Shown: positions 16,927 to 26,798, counted from the stretch's first letter. The stretch is DNA of 64,000 nt from Sphingomonas sp. CCH21-G11 (GCF_001555965.1 NZ_LSHX01000050.1:49812-113811), one strand, 5' to 3'. A program made the numbers and translations. Notes: generated from the sequence alone by a model not told the origin.

Positions 16927-18255
16927 ATGTCCGCTTCCCCCCATTCCCGCCCGATGACGATCGCCGCGCGCGGCGCGCTGAAGGGCGCGTTCCATGTGCC
17001 GGGCGACAAGTCGATCAGCCACCGTGCCCTGATGTTTTCCGCGCTCGCGGTGGGCACCAGTCGCATCCGCGGCCTGCTGGAGGGCGAGGACGTGCTGGCG
17101 ACCGCCGCGGCGCTGCGCGCGATGGGCGCGCGGATCGAACGCCGCGACGACGGCGAATGGGTGGTCGATGGCGTCGGTGTCGGCGGGCTGCTCCAGCCGG
17201 CCGGTGCGCTCGACATGGGCAATTCGGGAACGTCGACCCGGCTGCTGATGGGGCTGGTCGCCGCGCACCCGATCACCGCGACCTTTATCGGCGACGCATC
17301 GCTGTCGGCGCGGCCGATGGCGCGCGTCATCGATCCGCTGACCCGAATGGGCGCCGACATCGCCGCATCGCCGGGCGGCCGGCTGCCGCTGATGGTGCGG
17401 GGCATCTGTCCCGCGGTGCCGATCGAATACCGGCTGCCCGTCGCCTCCGCCCAGGTCAAGTCGGCGGTGCTGCTTGCCGGGCTCAACACGCCGGGCATCA
17501 CGCGCGTGATCGAACCCGTGGCGACGCGTGACCATAGCGAGCGGATGCTCGCCGGCTTCGGCGCGCAGGTGACGATCGAGCCGGGTCCGGCGGGCCGAAT
17601 CATCTCGATCACCGGCGAGGCCGAACTGGCCCCCCAGACAATCACCGTGCCGGGCGATCCGTCCTCGGCGGCATTCTGGCTGGTCGCGGGTTCGATCGTG
17701 CCCGGGTCCGACATCGTCATCGGCAATGTCGGCATGAACGCGACGCGCACCGGCATCGTGACCGCGCTCCGCGCGATGGGGGCGTCGATCGACGCGCAGG
17801 ACGCGCGGGTCGTCGGTGGCGAGCCGGTCGCGGACCTGCGCGTCCGCCATGCGCCGCTGCGCGCGATCGAGGTGCCGCCCGAACTCGCGCCCAGCATGAT
17901 CGACGAATATCCGGTGCTGTTCGTCGCCGCCGCCCTTGCCGCGGGGCGGACGGTCGCGCGCGGGGCGGAGGAGCTGCGCGTCAAGGAATCGGATCGCATT
18001 GCCGCCATGGCGACGGCGCTGACCGCGGCGGGCGCGCGAATCGAGGAGTTTCCCGATGGCCTGGCGATCACCGGCACGGGTGGCGATCCGCTGCCCGGGG
18101 GCGGTACGATCGAATCGAAACTGGATCATCGCATCGCGATGGCGATGACGGTCGCGGGGCTGGCGTGCCGCGCGCCGCTGACGATCGACGACGTGGCACC
18201 CGTCGCCACCAGCTATCCGGCGTTTTTCGACACGCTTGACCTGCTGGCCGGTTGA
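16927..18255 (+). CDS. aroA: 3-phosphoshikimate 1-carboxyvinyltransferase (EPSP synthase)
   Basis: A 442-residue enzyme of the shikimate pathway that adds enolpyruvate from PEP to shikimate 3-phosphate. The N-terminal PGDKSISHRALM and the internal MGNSGTSTRLLMG are the substrate-binding motifs in their alphaproteobacterial form; later come SAQVKSAVLLAG, DPSSAAFW and a C-terminal RxKESDRI-like segment (LRVKESDRIAAM). The Gly that corresponds to E. coli Gly96 is kept, so the glyphosate-tolerant Ala substitution is absent. It opens the conserved aroA-cmk-rpsA-ihfB series and is followed by cmk after 41 nt. Confidence 0.97.
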   Translation: MSASPHSRPMTIAARGALKGAFHVPGDKSISHRALMFSALAVGTSRIRGLLEGEDVLATAAALRAMGARIERRDDGEWVVDGVGVGGLLQPAGALDMGNSGTSTRLLMGLVAAHPITATFIGDASLSARPMARVIDPLTRMGADIAASPGGRLPLMVRGICPAVPIEYRLPVASAQVKSAVLLAGLNTPGITRVIEPVATRDHSERMLAGFGAQVTIEPGPAGRIISITGEAELAPQTITVPGDPSSAAFWLVAGSIVPGSDIVIGNVGMNATRTGIVTALRAMGASIDAQDARVVGGEPVADLRVRHAPLRAIEVPPELAPSMIDEYPVLFVAAALAAGRTVARGAEELRVKESDRIAAMATALTAAGARIEEFPDGLAITGTGGDPLPGGGTIESKLDHRIAMAMTVAGLACRAPLTIDDVAPVATSYPAFFDTLDLLAG

Positions 18256-18296
18256 GTGTTCGCTGCCGTCGACATGACAACCGGACCTATCGTCGC

Positions 18297-18962
18297 ATGA
18301 TCATCGCCGTCGATGGCCCGGCTGCGTCGGGCAAGGGGACGATCGCCCGCGCGCTCGCGCGGCACTATGGCTTGCCGCATCTCGACACCGGGCTGCTGTA
18401 TCGCGCGGTCGCGGCCACCGTTTTGCGTGAGGAGCTCGACCCGGAGAAGGAGGCCGACGCGGTCGCCGCCTGCGATTTCGACGATCGGCTGTTCGACGAC
18501 CCGGCGCTGCGCGGTGAGGAGGTCGGACGCGCGGCCTCGATCGTGTCGGCGCATCCGCTGGTGCGCTCGGCACTGCTCCAGCGCCAGCGGCGGTTTGCCG
18601 CGCAACCGGGCGGCGCGGTGCTCGACGGGCGCGACATCGGAACGGTGATCGCGCCGGATGCCGACGCCAAGCTGTTCGTGCGGGCGACGCCGATGATCCG
18701 CGCCCAGCGTCGCCTGGGCGACCTGCGCGCTATGGGATCGAGCGTCAGCCTGGACCGCGTGCTCGCCGACATCCGCGCGCGCGACGAACGTGACAGCCGC
18801 CGTGCGACCGCCCCGCTGGTCGCGGCCGCGGACGCGGTCGTCCTCGACACCAGCTTTCTAGCGATCGATGCGGCGATCCAGCGCGCCATCGCCATCGTCG
18901 AGGCGAAGCGGGTCGGCGCCAGCGTCGCGCCCACCGGGTCAGGGCAGCGGCCGGCGTCCTGA
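18297..18962 (+). CDS. cmk: (d)CMP kinase
   Basis: A 221-residue nucleotide kinase that phosphorylates CMP and dCMP with ATP. The P-loop GPAASGKGT starts at residue 7, LDTGLLYRAVA binds CMP, and LDGRDIGTVIAPDAD is the family signature. The C-terminal RDERDSRR segment is the lid. ATG 18297 is chosen because it places the P-loop at the normal distance; the open frame upstream to 18252 has no conserved residues. The last ~20 residues are a variable tail. It lies between aroA and rpsA, as in many Proteobacteria. Confidence 0.96.
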   Translation: MIIAVDGPAASGKGTIARALARHYGLPHLDTGLLYRAVAATVLREELDPEKEADAVAACDFDDRLFDDPALRGEEVGRAASIVSAHPLVRSALLQRQRRFAAQPGGAVLDGRDIGTVIAPDADAKLFVRATPMIRAQRRLGDLRAMGSSVSLDRVLADIRARDERDSRRATAPLVAAADAVVLDTSFLAIDAAIQRAIAIVEAKRVGASVAPTGSGQRPAS

Positions 18963-18970
18963 AGCGGCGT

Positions 18971-19315
18971 TCAGTAGGGCGAACGCAGGTCGGCCACCCA
19001 TCCCGTACGGACCGCCGGGGTGGCATTGCGCGGTTTGCGCGCTTGTTCGATATCGACCTGCTGATCGAACTGGACGCCCGCCTGGCGTGCATTGGCCCAC
19101 ATCACCGTGGCGGTAAGGCCGGTCACCTGTCCCATGTCGATCGCTAGGCGATCGCCCGGCTTCAAAGCGTCCTCATGGTCAAGGCAGGCACCGTGCGCGG
19201 ACAGGTTGCGCACCCGCAGATCGCCGATCATTCCGCGCCCCGCGACCACGGTCACGGCACGCAGGATCACCGAGGCACGCGGTTCCCGCTCGCTAGGCTC
19301 ATCTACGCTCGCCAT
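18971..19315 (-). CDS. PilZ domain protein
   Basis: A 114-residue single-domain protein. VRNLSAHGACLDH matches the (D/N)xSxxG c-di-GMP motif, followed by beta-strands LKPGDRLAIDMG and ATVMWANARQAGVQF. The upstream Arg cluster (SEREPRASVILR) is only a loose version of RxxxR, so c-di-GMP binding is uncertain. It converges with cmk (8 nt between them) and points away from rpsA. A target cannot be read from context. Confidence 0.82.
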   Translation of the reverse strand: MASVDEPSEREPRASVILRAVTVVAGRGMIGDLRVRNLSAHGACLDHEDALKPGDRLAIDMGQVTGLTATVMWANARQAGVQFDQQVDIEQARKPRNATPAVRTGWVADLRSPY

Positions 19316-19420
19316 GCGGGAAGCTTAGCGACTTAGGGTTAACCGGCCGTTTCCATCCGTGACATTTTCGTTATGTTTCGGCAGGATGGATGGCGCGCAG
19401 CGGGAGTTGCCCGCATCACC

Positions 19421-19449
19421 TTGCCTTTGCGCGGCGGTTGCGTTATGCG
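19421..19449 (+). promoter_or_regulatory. Candidate sigma-70 promoter for rpsA
   Basis: TTGCCT, a 17-nt spacer and TATGCG give a plausible alphaproteobacterial housekeeping promoter about 210 nt before the rpsA start. Based on pattern alone. Confidence 0.35.
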
Positions 19450-19508
19450 CCGCGCGTCTGACGAGCGGGTGCTCGCGGTCGGGGAGGCGCGGAGAACATG
19501 ATTCTCTC

Positions 19509-19534
19509 GCGCCCTTTTTCGCTTTTTCGGGCGC
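19509..19534 (+). other. Hairpin in rpsA leader
   Basis: GCGCCC and GGGCGC form a perfect 6-bp stem around a pyrimidine-rich 14-nt loop. No T-run follows, so it does not look like a terminator; it may be a leader structure. Confidence 0.4.
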
Positions 19535-19661
19535 AAATCTCCTTCGGCACGCCCGGTCGCGCGGATGCCGTATCGGCATGGGGCCGGTGGGGCAAATCGG
19601 CCACCAAGACCGCCGGAGACAACCGGCCGGCCGGAAACGAACGAACAGGATCTCACGCTCT

Positions 19662-21374
19662 ATGGCCACTTCGGCAAATCCCAGCCGCGATGATTTCGCA
19701 GCACTTCTCGAACAGACGCTCGGCACCGCCGACAGCTTTGAAGGCCGCGTCGTCATCGGCACCGTCACCGGCATCGAAAACGACCTGGCGGTCATCGACG
19801 TCGGGCTGAAGTCCGAAGGCCGCGTGCCGCTGCGCGAATTCGCCGCGCCCGGCCAGAAGGCCGAACTGAAGGTCGGCGACGAAGTCGAGGTCTATGTCGA
19901 CCGCGTCGAGAATGCGAACGGCGAAGCGATGCTGAGCCGCGACCGCGCCCGCCGCGAAGCCGCGTGGGACAAGCTGGAAACCGAATTCGCCAAGACCGCC
20001 CGCGTCGAGGGTGTCATCTTCGGCCGCGTCAAGGGCGGCTTCACCGTCGACCTGAACGGCGCCGTCGCCTTCCTGCCCGGCAGCCAGGTCGACATCCGCC
20101 CCGTGCGCGACGTCACCCCGCTGATGGACATTCCGCAGCCGTTCCAGATCCTGAAGATGGATCGCAAGCGCGGCAACATCGTCGTCTCGCGCCGCGCGGT
20201 GCTCGAGGAAACCCGCGCCGAGCAGCGTTCGGGCCTGATCCTCAGCCTGACCGAAGGCCAGGTGATCGATGGCGTGGTCAAGAACATCACCGATTACGGT
20301 GCGTTCGTCGACCTGGGTGGCATCGACGGCCTGCTGCACGTCACCGACCTGTCCTACAAGCGCGTCAACCACCCCTCCGAGGCCCTGGAAATCGGCCAGA
20401 CCGTCCGTGTCCAGATCATCCGCATCAACCGCGACACCCAGCGCATCTCGCTGGGCATGAAGCAGCTGGAAAGCGATCCCTGGGACGGCGCGATCGCCAA
20501 GTATCCGGTCGGCGCCAAGCTGTCGGGCCGCGTCACCAACATCACCGAATATGGTGCGTTCGTCGAGCTGGAGGCCGGCATCGAGGGCCTGGTCCATGTC
20601 AGCGAAATGAGCTGGACCAAGAAGAACGTCCATCCCGGCAAGATCGTGTCGACCAGCCAGGAAGTCGATGTCGTCGTGCTCGAGGTCGACGAGGACAAGC
20701 GCCGCATCTCGCTGGGCCTCAAGCAGGCTCAGGCGAATCCGTGGGAAAAGTTCGCGGAGGAGCATCCGGTCGGTTCGACCGTCGAGGGCGAAGTCAAAAA
20801 CGCGACCGAATTCGGCCTGTTCATCGGCCTGGACGGCGACGTCGACGGCATGGTGCACATGTCGGACATCGCCTGGGGCATCTCGGGCGAGGACGCGCTC
20901 AACCTGCATCGCAAGGGCGAGACCGTCCAGGCGGTCGTGCTGGCGATCGAGCCCGACAAGGAGCGCATCTCGCTTGGCATGAAGCAGCTCGAGCGCGGCG
21001 GTCCGTCGGTCGGCGGCGCGGCGGCGACCGGCGAGCGGCTCAACAAGAACGCCATCGTCACCGTCACCGTACTTGAAGTCCGCGACGCCGGGCTTGAGGT
21101 TCAGGCGGGCGAAGACGGCGCGACCGGCTTCATCAAGCGCACCGATCTGGGCCGCGACCGTGACGAGCAGCGCCCCGAGCGCTTCCAAGTTGGCCAGAAG
21201 TTCGACGCGATGGTCACCGGGGTCGATCGCTCGAAGAAGCCGACCTTCTCGATCAAGGCGATGCAGATCGCCGAAGAGAAGCAGGCGGTCGCCCAGTACG
21301 GCTCGTCCGACTCGGGCGCGTCGCTCGGCGACATTCTGGGCGAGGCCCTGAAGGCGCGCAACGAACAGCGTTGA
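19662..21374 (+). CDS. rpsA: 30S ribosomal protein S1
   Basis: A 570-residue protein with six S1 (OB-fold) repeats. Repeats 3 and 4 are the most canonical ([20 protein letters not shown] and [20 protein letters not shown]), repeat 5 has [14 protein letters not shown], repeats 1-2 bind the ribosome, and repeat 6 is divergent. S1 helps unfold mRNA and bind it to the 30S subunit. ATG 19662 starts the conserved [16 protein letters not shown]; an in-frame extension upstream is the leader. It is followed by a strong hairpin and then ihfB. Confidence 0.98.
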   Translation: MATSANPSRDDFAALLEQTLGTADSFEGRVVIGTVTGIENDLAVIDVGLKSEGRVPLREFAAPGQKAELKVGDEVEVYVDRVENANGEAMLSRDRARREAAWDKLETEFAKTARVEGVIFGRVKGGFTVDLNGAVAFLPGSQVDIRPVRDVTPLMDIPQPFQILKMDRKRGNIVVSRRAVLEETRAEQRSGLILSLTEGQVIDGVVKNITDYGAFVDLGGIDGLLHVTDLSYKRVNHPSEALEIGQTVRVQIIRINRDTQRISLGMKQLESDPWDGAIAKYPVGAKLSGRVTNITEYGAFVELEAGIEGLVHVSEMSWTKKNVHPGKIVSTSQEVDVVVLEVDEDKRRISLGLKQAQANPWEKFAEEHPVGSTVEGEVKNATEFGLFIGLDGDVDGMVHMSDIAWGISGEDALNLHRKGETVQAVVLAIEPDKERISLGMKQLERGGPSVGGAAATGERLNKNAIVTVTVLEVRDAGLEVQAGEDGATGFIKRTDLGRDRDEQRPERFQVGQKFDAMVTGVDRSKKPTFSIKAMQIAEEKQAVAQYGSSDSGASLGDILGEALKARNEQR

Positions 21375-21383
21375 TTCGAGACC

Positions 21384-21409
21384 GCGGCGGGGCCTTCGGG
21401 TCCCGCCGC
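21384..21409 (+). terminator. Rho-independent-like terminator after rpsA
   Basis: An 11-bp GC stem (GCGGCGGGGCC with GGTCCCGCCGC, one G-U) around a TTCG tetraloop, 10 nt after the rpsA stop. A short T-run (ATTTT) follows after about seven bases, so termination may be partial. Confidence 0.65.
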
Positions 21410-21443
21410 GCCTCGATTTTGGTCACCTGCCCCGAAAGCCAGC

Positions 21444-21457
21444 TTGATTCAGATCAA
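21444..21457. promoter_or_regulatory. Perfect FNR/FixK-type box upstream of ihfB
   Basis: TTGATTCAGATCAA matches TTGAT-N4-ATCAA exactly. It ends 10 nt before a possible -10 element (TATCAT at 21468-21473), so it would overlap the -35 region of an ihfB promoter, a position more typical of repression than activation. Binding by an FNR/FixK/Dnr-type regulator is inferred. Confidence 0.5.
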
Positions 21458-21547
21458 GAAACCAGCTTATCATGCGACAGCCCGAGAAGAATGACGGCGA
21501 TGTTGTTTTCGCGTACATTTTTTCACCGCATGGCCGTGGGGCATAAC

Positions 21548-21826
21548 ATGATCCGTTCGGAACTCGTTCAGATGCTCGCCAACGACAATCCTGAATTGTC
21601 GTTGCGTGAGGTCGAGCAGGTCGTCACGATCTTTTTCGATGAAATCACCAGCCGGCTGACCGCCGAAGGGCGCGTCGAACTGCGCGGCTTCGGCGCGTTC
21701 TCCACCCGCGCGCGCGATGCGCGGGTCGGCCGCAATCCGCGCACCGGTGAGACGGTGTCGGTCGACGCCAAGCGCGTCCCCTATTTCAAGCCCGGCAAGG
21801 AAATGCGCCTGCGCCTCAACATGTGA
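21548..21826 (+). CDS. ihfB: Integration host factor subunit beta
   Basis: A 92-residue HU/IHF-family DNA-bending protein. It begins [15 protein letters not shown] and contains the family signature region [20 protein letters not shown] with the DNA-intercalating Pro in RNPRTGE. ATG 21548 gives the normal family length; the long open stretch before it is not conserved. It pairs with IHF-alpha (not in this window) to bend DNA at promoters, origins and recombination sites. The rpsA-ihfB order is conserved across Proteobacteria. Confidence 0.96.
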   Translation: MIRSELVQMLANDNPELSLREVEQVVTIFFDEITSRLTAEGRVELRGFGAFSTRARDARVGRNPRTGETVSVDAKRVPYFKPGKEMRLRLNM

Positions 21827-21903
21827 GGCGCCGACCGTTTCGCGTGACCGCGAAACCCGCTCGCGCAACGCCGCCCGCTATGGCATCGCAGCGCGCGCGG
21901 CAC

Positions 21904-21988
21904 GCGGACGTGGCGAAATCGGTAGACGCAGCGGACTTAAAATCCGCTTGGGCAACCAGTGCGGGTTCAAGTCCCGCCGTCCGCACCA
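21904..21988 (+). tRNA. tRNA-Leu (TAA)
   Basis: An 85-nt class II tRNA. Acceptor GCGGACG pairs with CGTCCGC, the anticodon loop CTTAAAA gives TAA, there is a long variable arm, and CCA is encoded. It lies 77 nt after ihfB. Confidence 0.97.
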
Positions 21989-22110
21989 GTCGCCTGATCG
22001 AGCTGTCGCGGCGCGGCAGGCACAGCGGATGATGGCAAATCATCGAACGCGCACCCCGAGCGACTGACCGGCATGGATACCGGCGCAAAATACAGCCAGC
22101 GTGCCACCGC

Positions 22111-22189
22111 CACCCCGGCCTTGTGCCGGGGTTTCGCTGCCTCATGCGGTGCGCGAAGAAACGTGACCCCGGATCAGACCCGGGGCGAC
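22111..22189. repeat. Palindromic repeat pair, GTCACCCCGG family
   Basis: Two short palindromes in opposite orientation: CACCCCGG-N6-CCGGGGT at 22111-22132 and GTGACCCCGG-N6-CCGGGGCGAC at 22163-22189. They lie between tRNA-Leu and the end of gltB. The rest of 21989-22259 shows nothing recognisable. Confidence 0.75.
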
Positions 22190-22259
22190 GGCAAATCGGG
22201 GGCCAAGGTCGGTCGATCGCTCCGGTCAGGCCCCGCGTAGCGCGTGGACGCGCGTGAGA

Positions 22260-25200
22260 CTATTCCGCGGCCACCAGATCGACGTCGGCGCGATCGGCCA
22301 GCGGATATTCCAGCCGGGTCAGCATTTCCTTCGGCACCACCTGCCAGAACTGGCCGATCACCCGGTCCCAGTCCTCGAGCAGTCCGCCCGACCATTTGCT
22401 GTCCGTCGCGCGATGATGCTGCTCGATCAGGTCGCGCAATATCCCTGCCCAGTGCGCCGACGCGATGCGTTGCCACGTGATGCTTTCGGGATTGGCGAGA
22501 CGCGCAAAGCTGTCGTCGCTGTCGAGGACGAACGCCATGCCGCCGGTCATCCCCGCGCCGAAATTGACGCCGACCCGTCCGAGCACGACCGCGATCCCGC
22601 CGGTCATGTACTCGCAGCCATTGGCGCCGCACCCTTCGACCACGACCTGGGCACCCGAATTGCGCACGGCGAAACGCTCGCCCGCCTGACCGGCGGCGAA
22701 CAGCCGGCCGGTGGTCGCGCCATAAAGCACGGTGTTGCCGACGATCGTGTTGTCCTGGCTAGCGAGCGGCGAGGACACCATCGGCCGCACCACGATCGTG
22801 CCGCCCGACAGCCCCTTGCCGACATAATCATTGGCATCGCCGAACACCTCGAGCGTGATGCCGCGGCACAGGAACGCGCCGAGCGACTGGCCAGCGCTGC
22901 CGCGCAGCCGGACATGGATGTGCCCGTCGGCAAGCTTGTCCATGCCGAAGGTGCGCGTCACCTCGCTCGACAGTCGCGTGCCGACCGCGCGATGCGTGTT
23001 GCGCACCGAATAGGTGAGCTGCATCTTTTCCCCGCGCGAGAACACCGCGGCGGCATCGCGGATCATCTGCGCGTCCAGGCTGTCGGGCACCTCGTTCCGG
23101 AAGGTCGACAGGCTGAACTTGCGCTCGACATCGGGTGCGTCGACCTTGGCCAGGATCGGGTTGAGATCGAGATCGTCGAGATGCTCGGCCCCGCGCGAGA
23201 CTTGCTTCAACAGCTCGGTCCGCCCGATCACCTCGTCGAGCGAGCGCACGCCCAGCCGCGCGAGGATCTCACGCACTTCCTCGGCGATGAAGGTCATCAG
23301 GTTGATTACCTTTTCGGGCGTGCCGACGAATTTCTGGCGGAGCTTGTCGTCCTGCGTGCACACGCCGACCGGGCAGGTGTTGGAATGGCACTGGCGCACC
23401 ATGATACAGCCCATCGCCACCAGGCTGAGCGTGCCGATGCCGAACTCCTCCGCGCCCAGGATCGCGGCGATGACGATGTCGCGCCCGGTCTTCAAGCCGC
23501 CATCGGTGCGCAGCTTCACCCGCCCGCGCAGGCCGTTGAGCGTCAGCGTCTGATTGACTTCGCTCAGCCCCATTTCCCACGGCGTGCCGGCATATTTGAT
23601 GCTCGTCTGGGGGCTGGCCCCGGTACCGCCGACATGGCCGGAGACCAGGATGACGTCGGCATGCGCCTTGGCGACGCCCGCCGCGACCGTGCCGATGCCC
23701 GCCGAGCTGACCAGCTTCACGCACACCCGTGCGCGCGGGTTGATCTGCTTCAGATCGTAGATGAGCTGCGCCAGGTCCTCGATCGAATAGATGTCGTGAT
23801 GGGGCGGGGGGGAGATCAGCGTGACGCCCGGCGTCGAATGCCTCAGTCGCGCGATGAACTCGGTGACCTTGAACCCGGGCAGCTGCCCGCCTTCGCCGGG
23901 CTTCGCGCCCTGCGCCACCTTGATCTCGATCTCCTCGCACGCGTTGAGATATTCGGCGGTGACGCCGAACCGCCCCGATGCGACCTGCTTGATGACCGAA
24001 TTGGCGTTGTCGCCGTTTTCGTACGGCTGGTAACGGATGCGGTCCTCGCCGCCCTCGCCCGACACCGCCTTCGCCCCGATCCGGTTCATTGCGATCGCCA
24101 GCGTCTCGTGCGCCTCCGGGCTCAGCGCGCCCAGGCTCATGCCCGGCGTCACGAAACGCTTGCGGATCTCGGTGATCGCCTCGACCTGGTCGATCGCCAT
24201 CCCCTCCGCGGGGAAGTTGAACTCAAGCAGATCGCGCAGATAGATGGGCGGCAGCTCGCGCACCCCGCGCGAAAACTGCAGATAGGTCGAATAGCTGTCG
24301 GTGCCGACCGCGGTCTGCAGCAGGTGCATCAGCTGTGCCGAATAGGCGTGCGCCTCCCCGCCCGCGCGCTGGCGATAGAAGCCGCCGATCGGCAACGTCA
24401 CCACCGATTTGTCGAACGCCGCCTCGTGGCGCTCGCTGGCATTGACGTAGAGCGAGGCATAGCCCTCGCCCGAGATCTTTGCCGGCATGCCGGGAAACAG
24501 GTCGTTGACCAGGGCGCGGCTGAGGCCCACCGCCTCAAAATTATAGCCGCCGCGATAGCTGGAGATCACCGCGATCCCCATCTTCGACATGATCTTGAGC
24601 AGCCCTTCCTTGATCGCGGTGCGATGCCGTTCCAGGCATTGTTCGATCGACAGGTCGCCGAACAGCCCGCGTGCCTGGCGGTCGACGATCGCGGCTTCGG
24701 ACAGATAGGCGTTGACCGTCGTCGCGCCGACCCCGATCAGCACCGCATAGTAATGCGTGTCGAGGCATTCGGCGGCGCGAACGTTGACGCTGGCATAGGA
24801 GCGCAGCCCCTTGCGCACGAGGTGCGTGTGCACCGCCGCCGCGGCGAGCACGCCGGGAATGCCGACCTGCTCCGCACAGATCGCCTCGTCGGTCAGGAAC
24901 AGCTCGCTGCGGCCCTCGCGCACCGCCTGTTCGGCCTGGGCGCGGATGCGGGCGATCGCGGCGCGCAGCCCTTCGGGTCCGCTGCCGGCGGGGAAGGTGC
25001 AGTCGATGTCAGCGGCGGTCGCGCCGAAATAGCCTTTCAACCGATGCCATTCCCGGTTGGTCAGCACCGGGCTGTCGAGCACCAGCACCGGATTGGCGCG
25101 CGGTTCGTCGTCCAGGATGTTGGCCAGATTGCCGAAGCGGGTCTTGAGCGACATGACGTGGCGCTCGCGCAGGCTGTCGATCGGCGGGTTCGTCACCTGG

Positions 25201-26798
25201 CTGAAATTCTGGCGAAAGAACTGGCTGATGATCCGCGGCTTGTCGCTGATGACGGCGAGCGGCGTGTCGTCGCCCATCGAGCCCACCGCTTCCTTGGCGC
25301 TTTCGACCATCGGCGAGAGGATCAGCTCCATGTCCTCCAGCGTCTGGCCCGCCGCGACCTGCCGCCGCGCCAGGTCGGCACGGTCATAGCCGCCATCAGC
25401 GTCGCCCGCCACATCGGGCAGGTCAGCGATCGTCAGGAACTTTCCGATCATGGCCGGATAATCGGCCTCGCCCGCCAGCTTGTCCTTGATCGCGCGATCG
25501 GCGAACAGCACGCCCTGATCCAGATCGACCGCGATCATCTGGCCGGGGCCGAGCCTGCCCTTCTCGATCACGCTCGCCTCGGGCACGACGACCATGCCGG
25601 CTTCCGAACCGACGATCAGCAGCCCGTCGCTCGTCCGCGTGTAGCGCAGCGGGCGCAGCGCGTTGCGGTCGGTGCCGGCGACCGCCCAGCGGCCATCGGT
25701 CATCGCAAGCGCGGCCGGGCCGTCCCATGGCTCCATCACGCTCGCCAGATATTCGTACATCGCGCGATGATCGGGCGGCAGGTCGCTGCGCCCCTGCCAT
25801 GCTTCGGGCACCAGCATCAGCTTGGCGGTCGGCGCGTCGCGACCCGAACGACAGATCGCCTCGAACACCGCGTCCAGCGCGGCGGTGTCGCTCGCGCCCG
25901 CGGGAATCACCGGCTTGATGTCCTCGCTGCGTTCACCGAACGCGATCGAGGCCATCTTGATCTCGTGGCTCTTCATCCAGTTCTTGTTGCCGCGGATCGT
26001 ATTGATTTCGCCATTATGCGCCAGGCATCGGAACGGCTGGGCCAGCCACCATTGCGGAAAGGTGTTGGTCGAATAACGCTGGTGAAAGATCGCGACGCGG
26101 CTTTCGAAACGGTCGTCGTTCAGGTCGGGATAGAAATCCGACAGGCTCTCGGCCAGGAACAGTCCCTTGTAGATGATCGAGCGGCACGACAGCGAGCAGA
26201 CATAAAAGCCGCTGATCTGCGCGGCGATCACCTGGCGCTCGATGCGCCGGCGGACAAGGTAGAGGTTCTTCTCGAACTCCGCCGCGCTCACCTCGTCGGG
26301 CATCGGGCCGGCGATCATGATCTGCTCGATCTCGGGCCGGGTCGCCTGCGCCTTCTGGCCGATCACCGAGACATCGACCGGCACCTGGCGCCAGCCGTAG
26401 ATGGTGTAGCCCGCGTCGATGATCTCGCTCTCGACGATCGTCCGGCACGTCTCCTGCGCGCCAAGGTCGGTGCGTGGCAGGAACACCATGCCGACTGCCA
26501 GCCGGTTGGGCAGCACCTTGTGCCCCGAATTGACGATCGCATCGTCGAAGAAGCGCAACGGCAGATCGACATGCAGCCCCGCGCCGTCGCCGGTGCGGCC
26601 GTCCGCGTCGACGGCGCCGCGATGCCACACCGCGCGCAACGCATCGATGGCGGATCGCACGACGCGCCGCGACGCCCGGCCATCGGTGGCCGCGACCAGG
26701 CCGACGCCGCACGCATCGCCTTCGAACTCGGGACGATACATGCCCTCGCGCGCCAGACGGGCACGTTCAAAGCCAAGATGATTGACTACTTCGGTCAT
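22260..26798 (-). CDS. gltB: Glutamate synthase (NADPH) large subunit
   Basis: A 1512-residue enzyme that moves the amide N of glutamine to 2-oxoglutarate. A short propeptide ends before Cys30 (EFEGDACGVG), the N-terminal nucleophile of the class II amidotransferase domain. The FMN/synthase barrel follows (GGEGGEDRIRYQPYENG, SGHVGGTGASPQTS), then the Fe-S cysteines in CIMVRQCHSNTCPVGVC, then the C-terminal GXGXG-type beta-helix. It works with gltD, but here a DUF2059 gene lies between the two. A ~1500-residue open frame on the opposite strand is only a codon-bias shadow of this gene. Confidence 0.98.
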   Translation of the reverse strand: MTEVVNHLGFERARLAREGMYRPEFEGDACGVGLVAATDGRASRRVVRSAIDALRAVWHRGAVDADGRTGDGAGLHVDLPLRFFDDAIVNSGHKVLPNRLAVGMVFLPRTDLGAQETCRTIVESEIIDAGYTIYGWRQVPVDVSVIGQKAQATRPEIEQIMIAGPMPDEVSAAEFEKNLYLVRRRIERQVIAAQISGFYVCSLSCRSIIYKGLFLAESLSDFYPDLNDDRFESRVAIFHQRYSTNTFPQWWLAQPFRCLAHNGEINTIRGNKNWMKSHEIKMASIAFGERSEDIKPVIPAGASDTAALDAVFEAICRSGRDAPTAKLMLVPEAWQGRSDLPPDHRAMYEYLASVMEPWDGPAALAMTDGRWAVAGTDRNALRPLRYTRTSDGLLIVGSEAGMVVVPEASVIEKGRLGPGQMIAVDLDQGVLFADRAIKDKLAGEADYPAMIGKFLTIADLPDVAGDADGGYDRADLARRQVAAGQTLEDMELILSPMVESAKEAVGSMGDDTPLAVISDKPRIISQFFRQNFSQVTNPPIDSLRERHVMSLKTRFGNLANILDDEPRANPVLVLDSPVLTNREWHRLKGYFGATAADIDCTFPAGSGPEGLRAAIARIRAQAEQAVREGRSELFLTDEAICAEQVGIPGVLAAAAVHTHLVRKGLRSYASVNVRAAECLDTHYYAVLIGVGATTVNAYLSEAAIVDRQARGLFGDLSIEQCLERHRTAIKEGLLKIMSKMGIAVISSYRGGYNFEAVGLSRALVNDLFPGMPAKISGEGYASLYVNASERHEAAFDKSVVTLPIGGFYRQRAGGEAHAYSAQLMHLLQTAVGTDSYSTYLQFSRGVRELPPIYLRDLLEFNFPAEGMAIDQVEAITEIRKRFVTPGMSLGALSPEAHETLAIAMNRIGAKAVSGEGGEDRIRYQPYENGDNANSVIKQVASGRFGVTAEYLNACEEIEIKVAQGAKPGEGGQLPGFKVTEFIARLRHSTPGVTLISPPPHHDIYSIEDLAQLIYDLKQINPRARVCVKLVSSAGIGTVAAGVAKAHADVILVSGHVGGTGASPQTSIKYAGTPWEMGLSEVNQTLTLNGLRGRVKLRTDGGLKTGRDIVIAAILGAEEFGIGTLSLVAMGCIMVRQCHSNTCPVGVCTQDDKLRQKFVGTPEKVINLMTFIAEEVREILARLGVRSLDEVIGRTELLKQVSRGAEHLDDLDLNPILAKVDAPDVERKFSLSTFRNEVPDSLDAQMIRDAAAVFSRGEKMQLTYSVRNTHRAVGTRLSSEVTRTFGMDKLADGHIHVRLRGSAGQSLGAFLCRGITLEVFGDANDYVGKGLSGGTIVVRPMVSSPLASQDNTIVGNTVLYGATTGRLFAAGQAGERFAVRNSGAQVVVEGCGANGCEYMTGGIAVVLGRVGVNFGAGMTGGMAFVLDSDDSFARLANPESITWQRIASAHWAGILRDLIEQHHRATDSKWSGGLLEDWDRVIGQFWQVVPKEMLTRLEYPLADRADVDLVAAE

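Larger units (their letters stand above)
19316..19661 (+). other. Gene-free 346-nt leader of rpsA
   Basis: No coding sequence is convincing here. The interval holds a candidate promoter near 19421-19449, a GC hairpin at 19509-19534 and a G-rich stretch before the rpsA start, giving a predicted 5' leader of roughly 200 nt. Long leaders are common for ribosomal protein genes under translational feedback; whether S1 acts here is inference. Confidence 0.5.

Noticed and set aside
16927..18255. Glyphosate-tolerant class II EPSP synthase
   Set aside because: The Gly equivalent to E. coli Gly96 is retained; the Ala change of tolerant enzymes is absent.
19509..19534. Rho-independent terminator upstream of rpsA
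   Set aside because: The hairpin lacks a downstream T-run and lies between a likely promoter and the gene.
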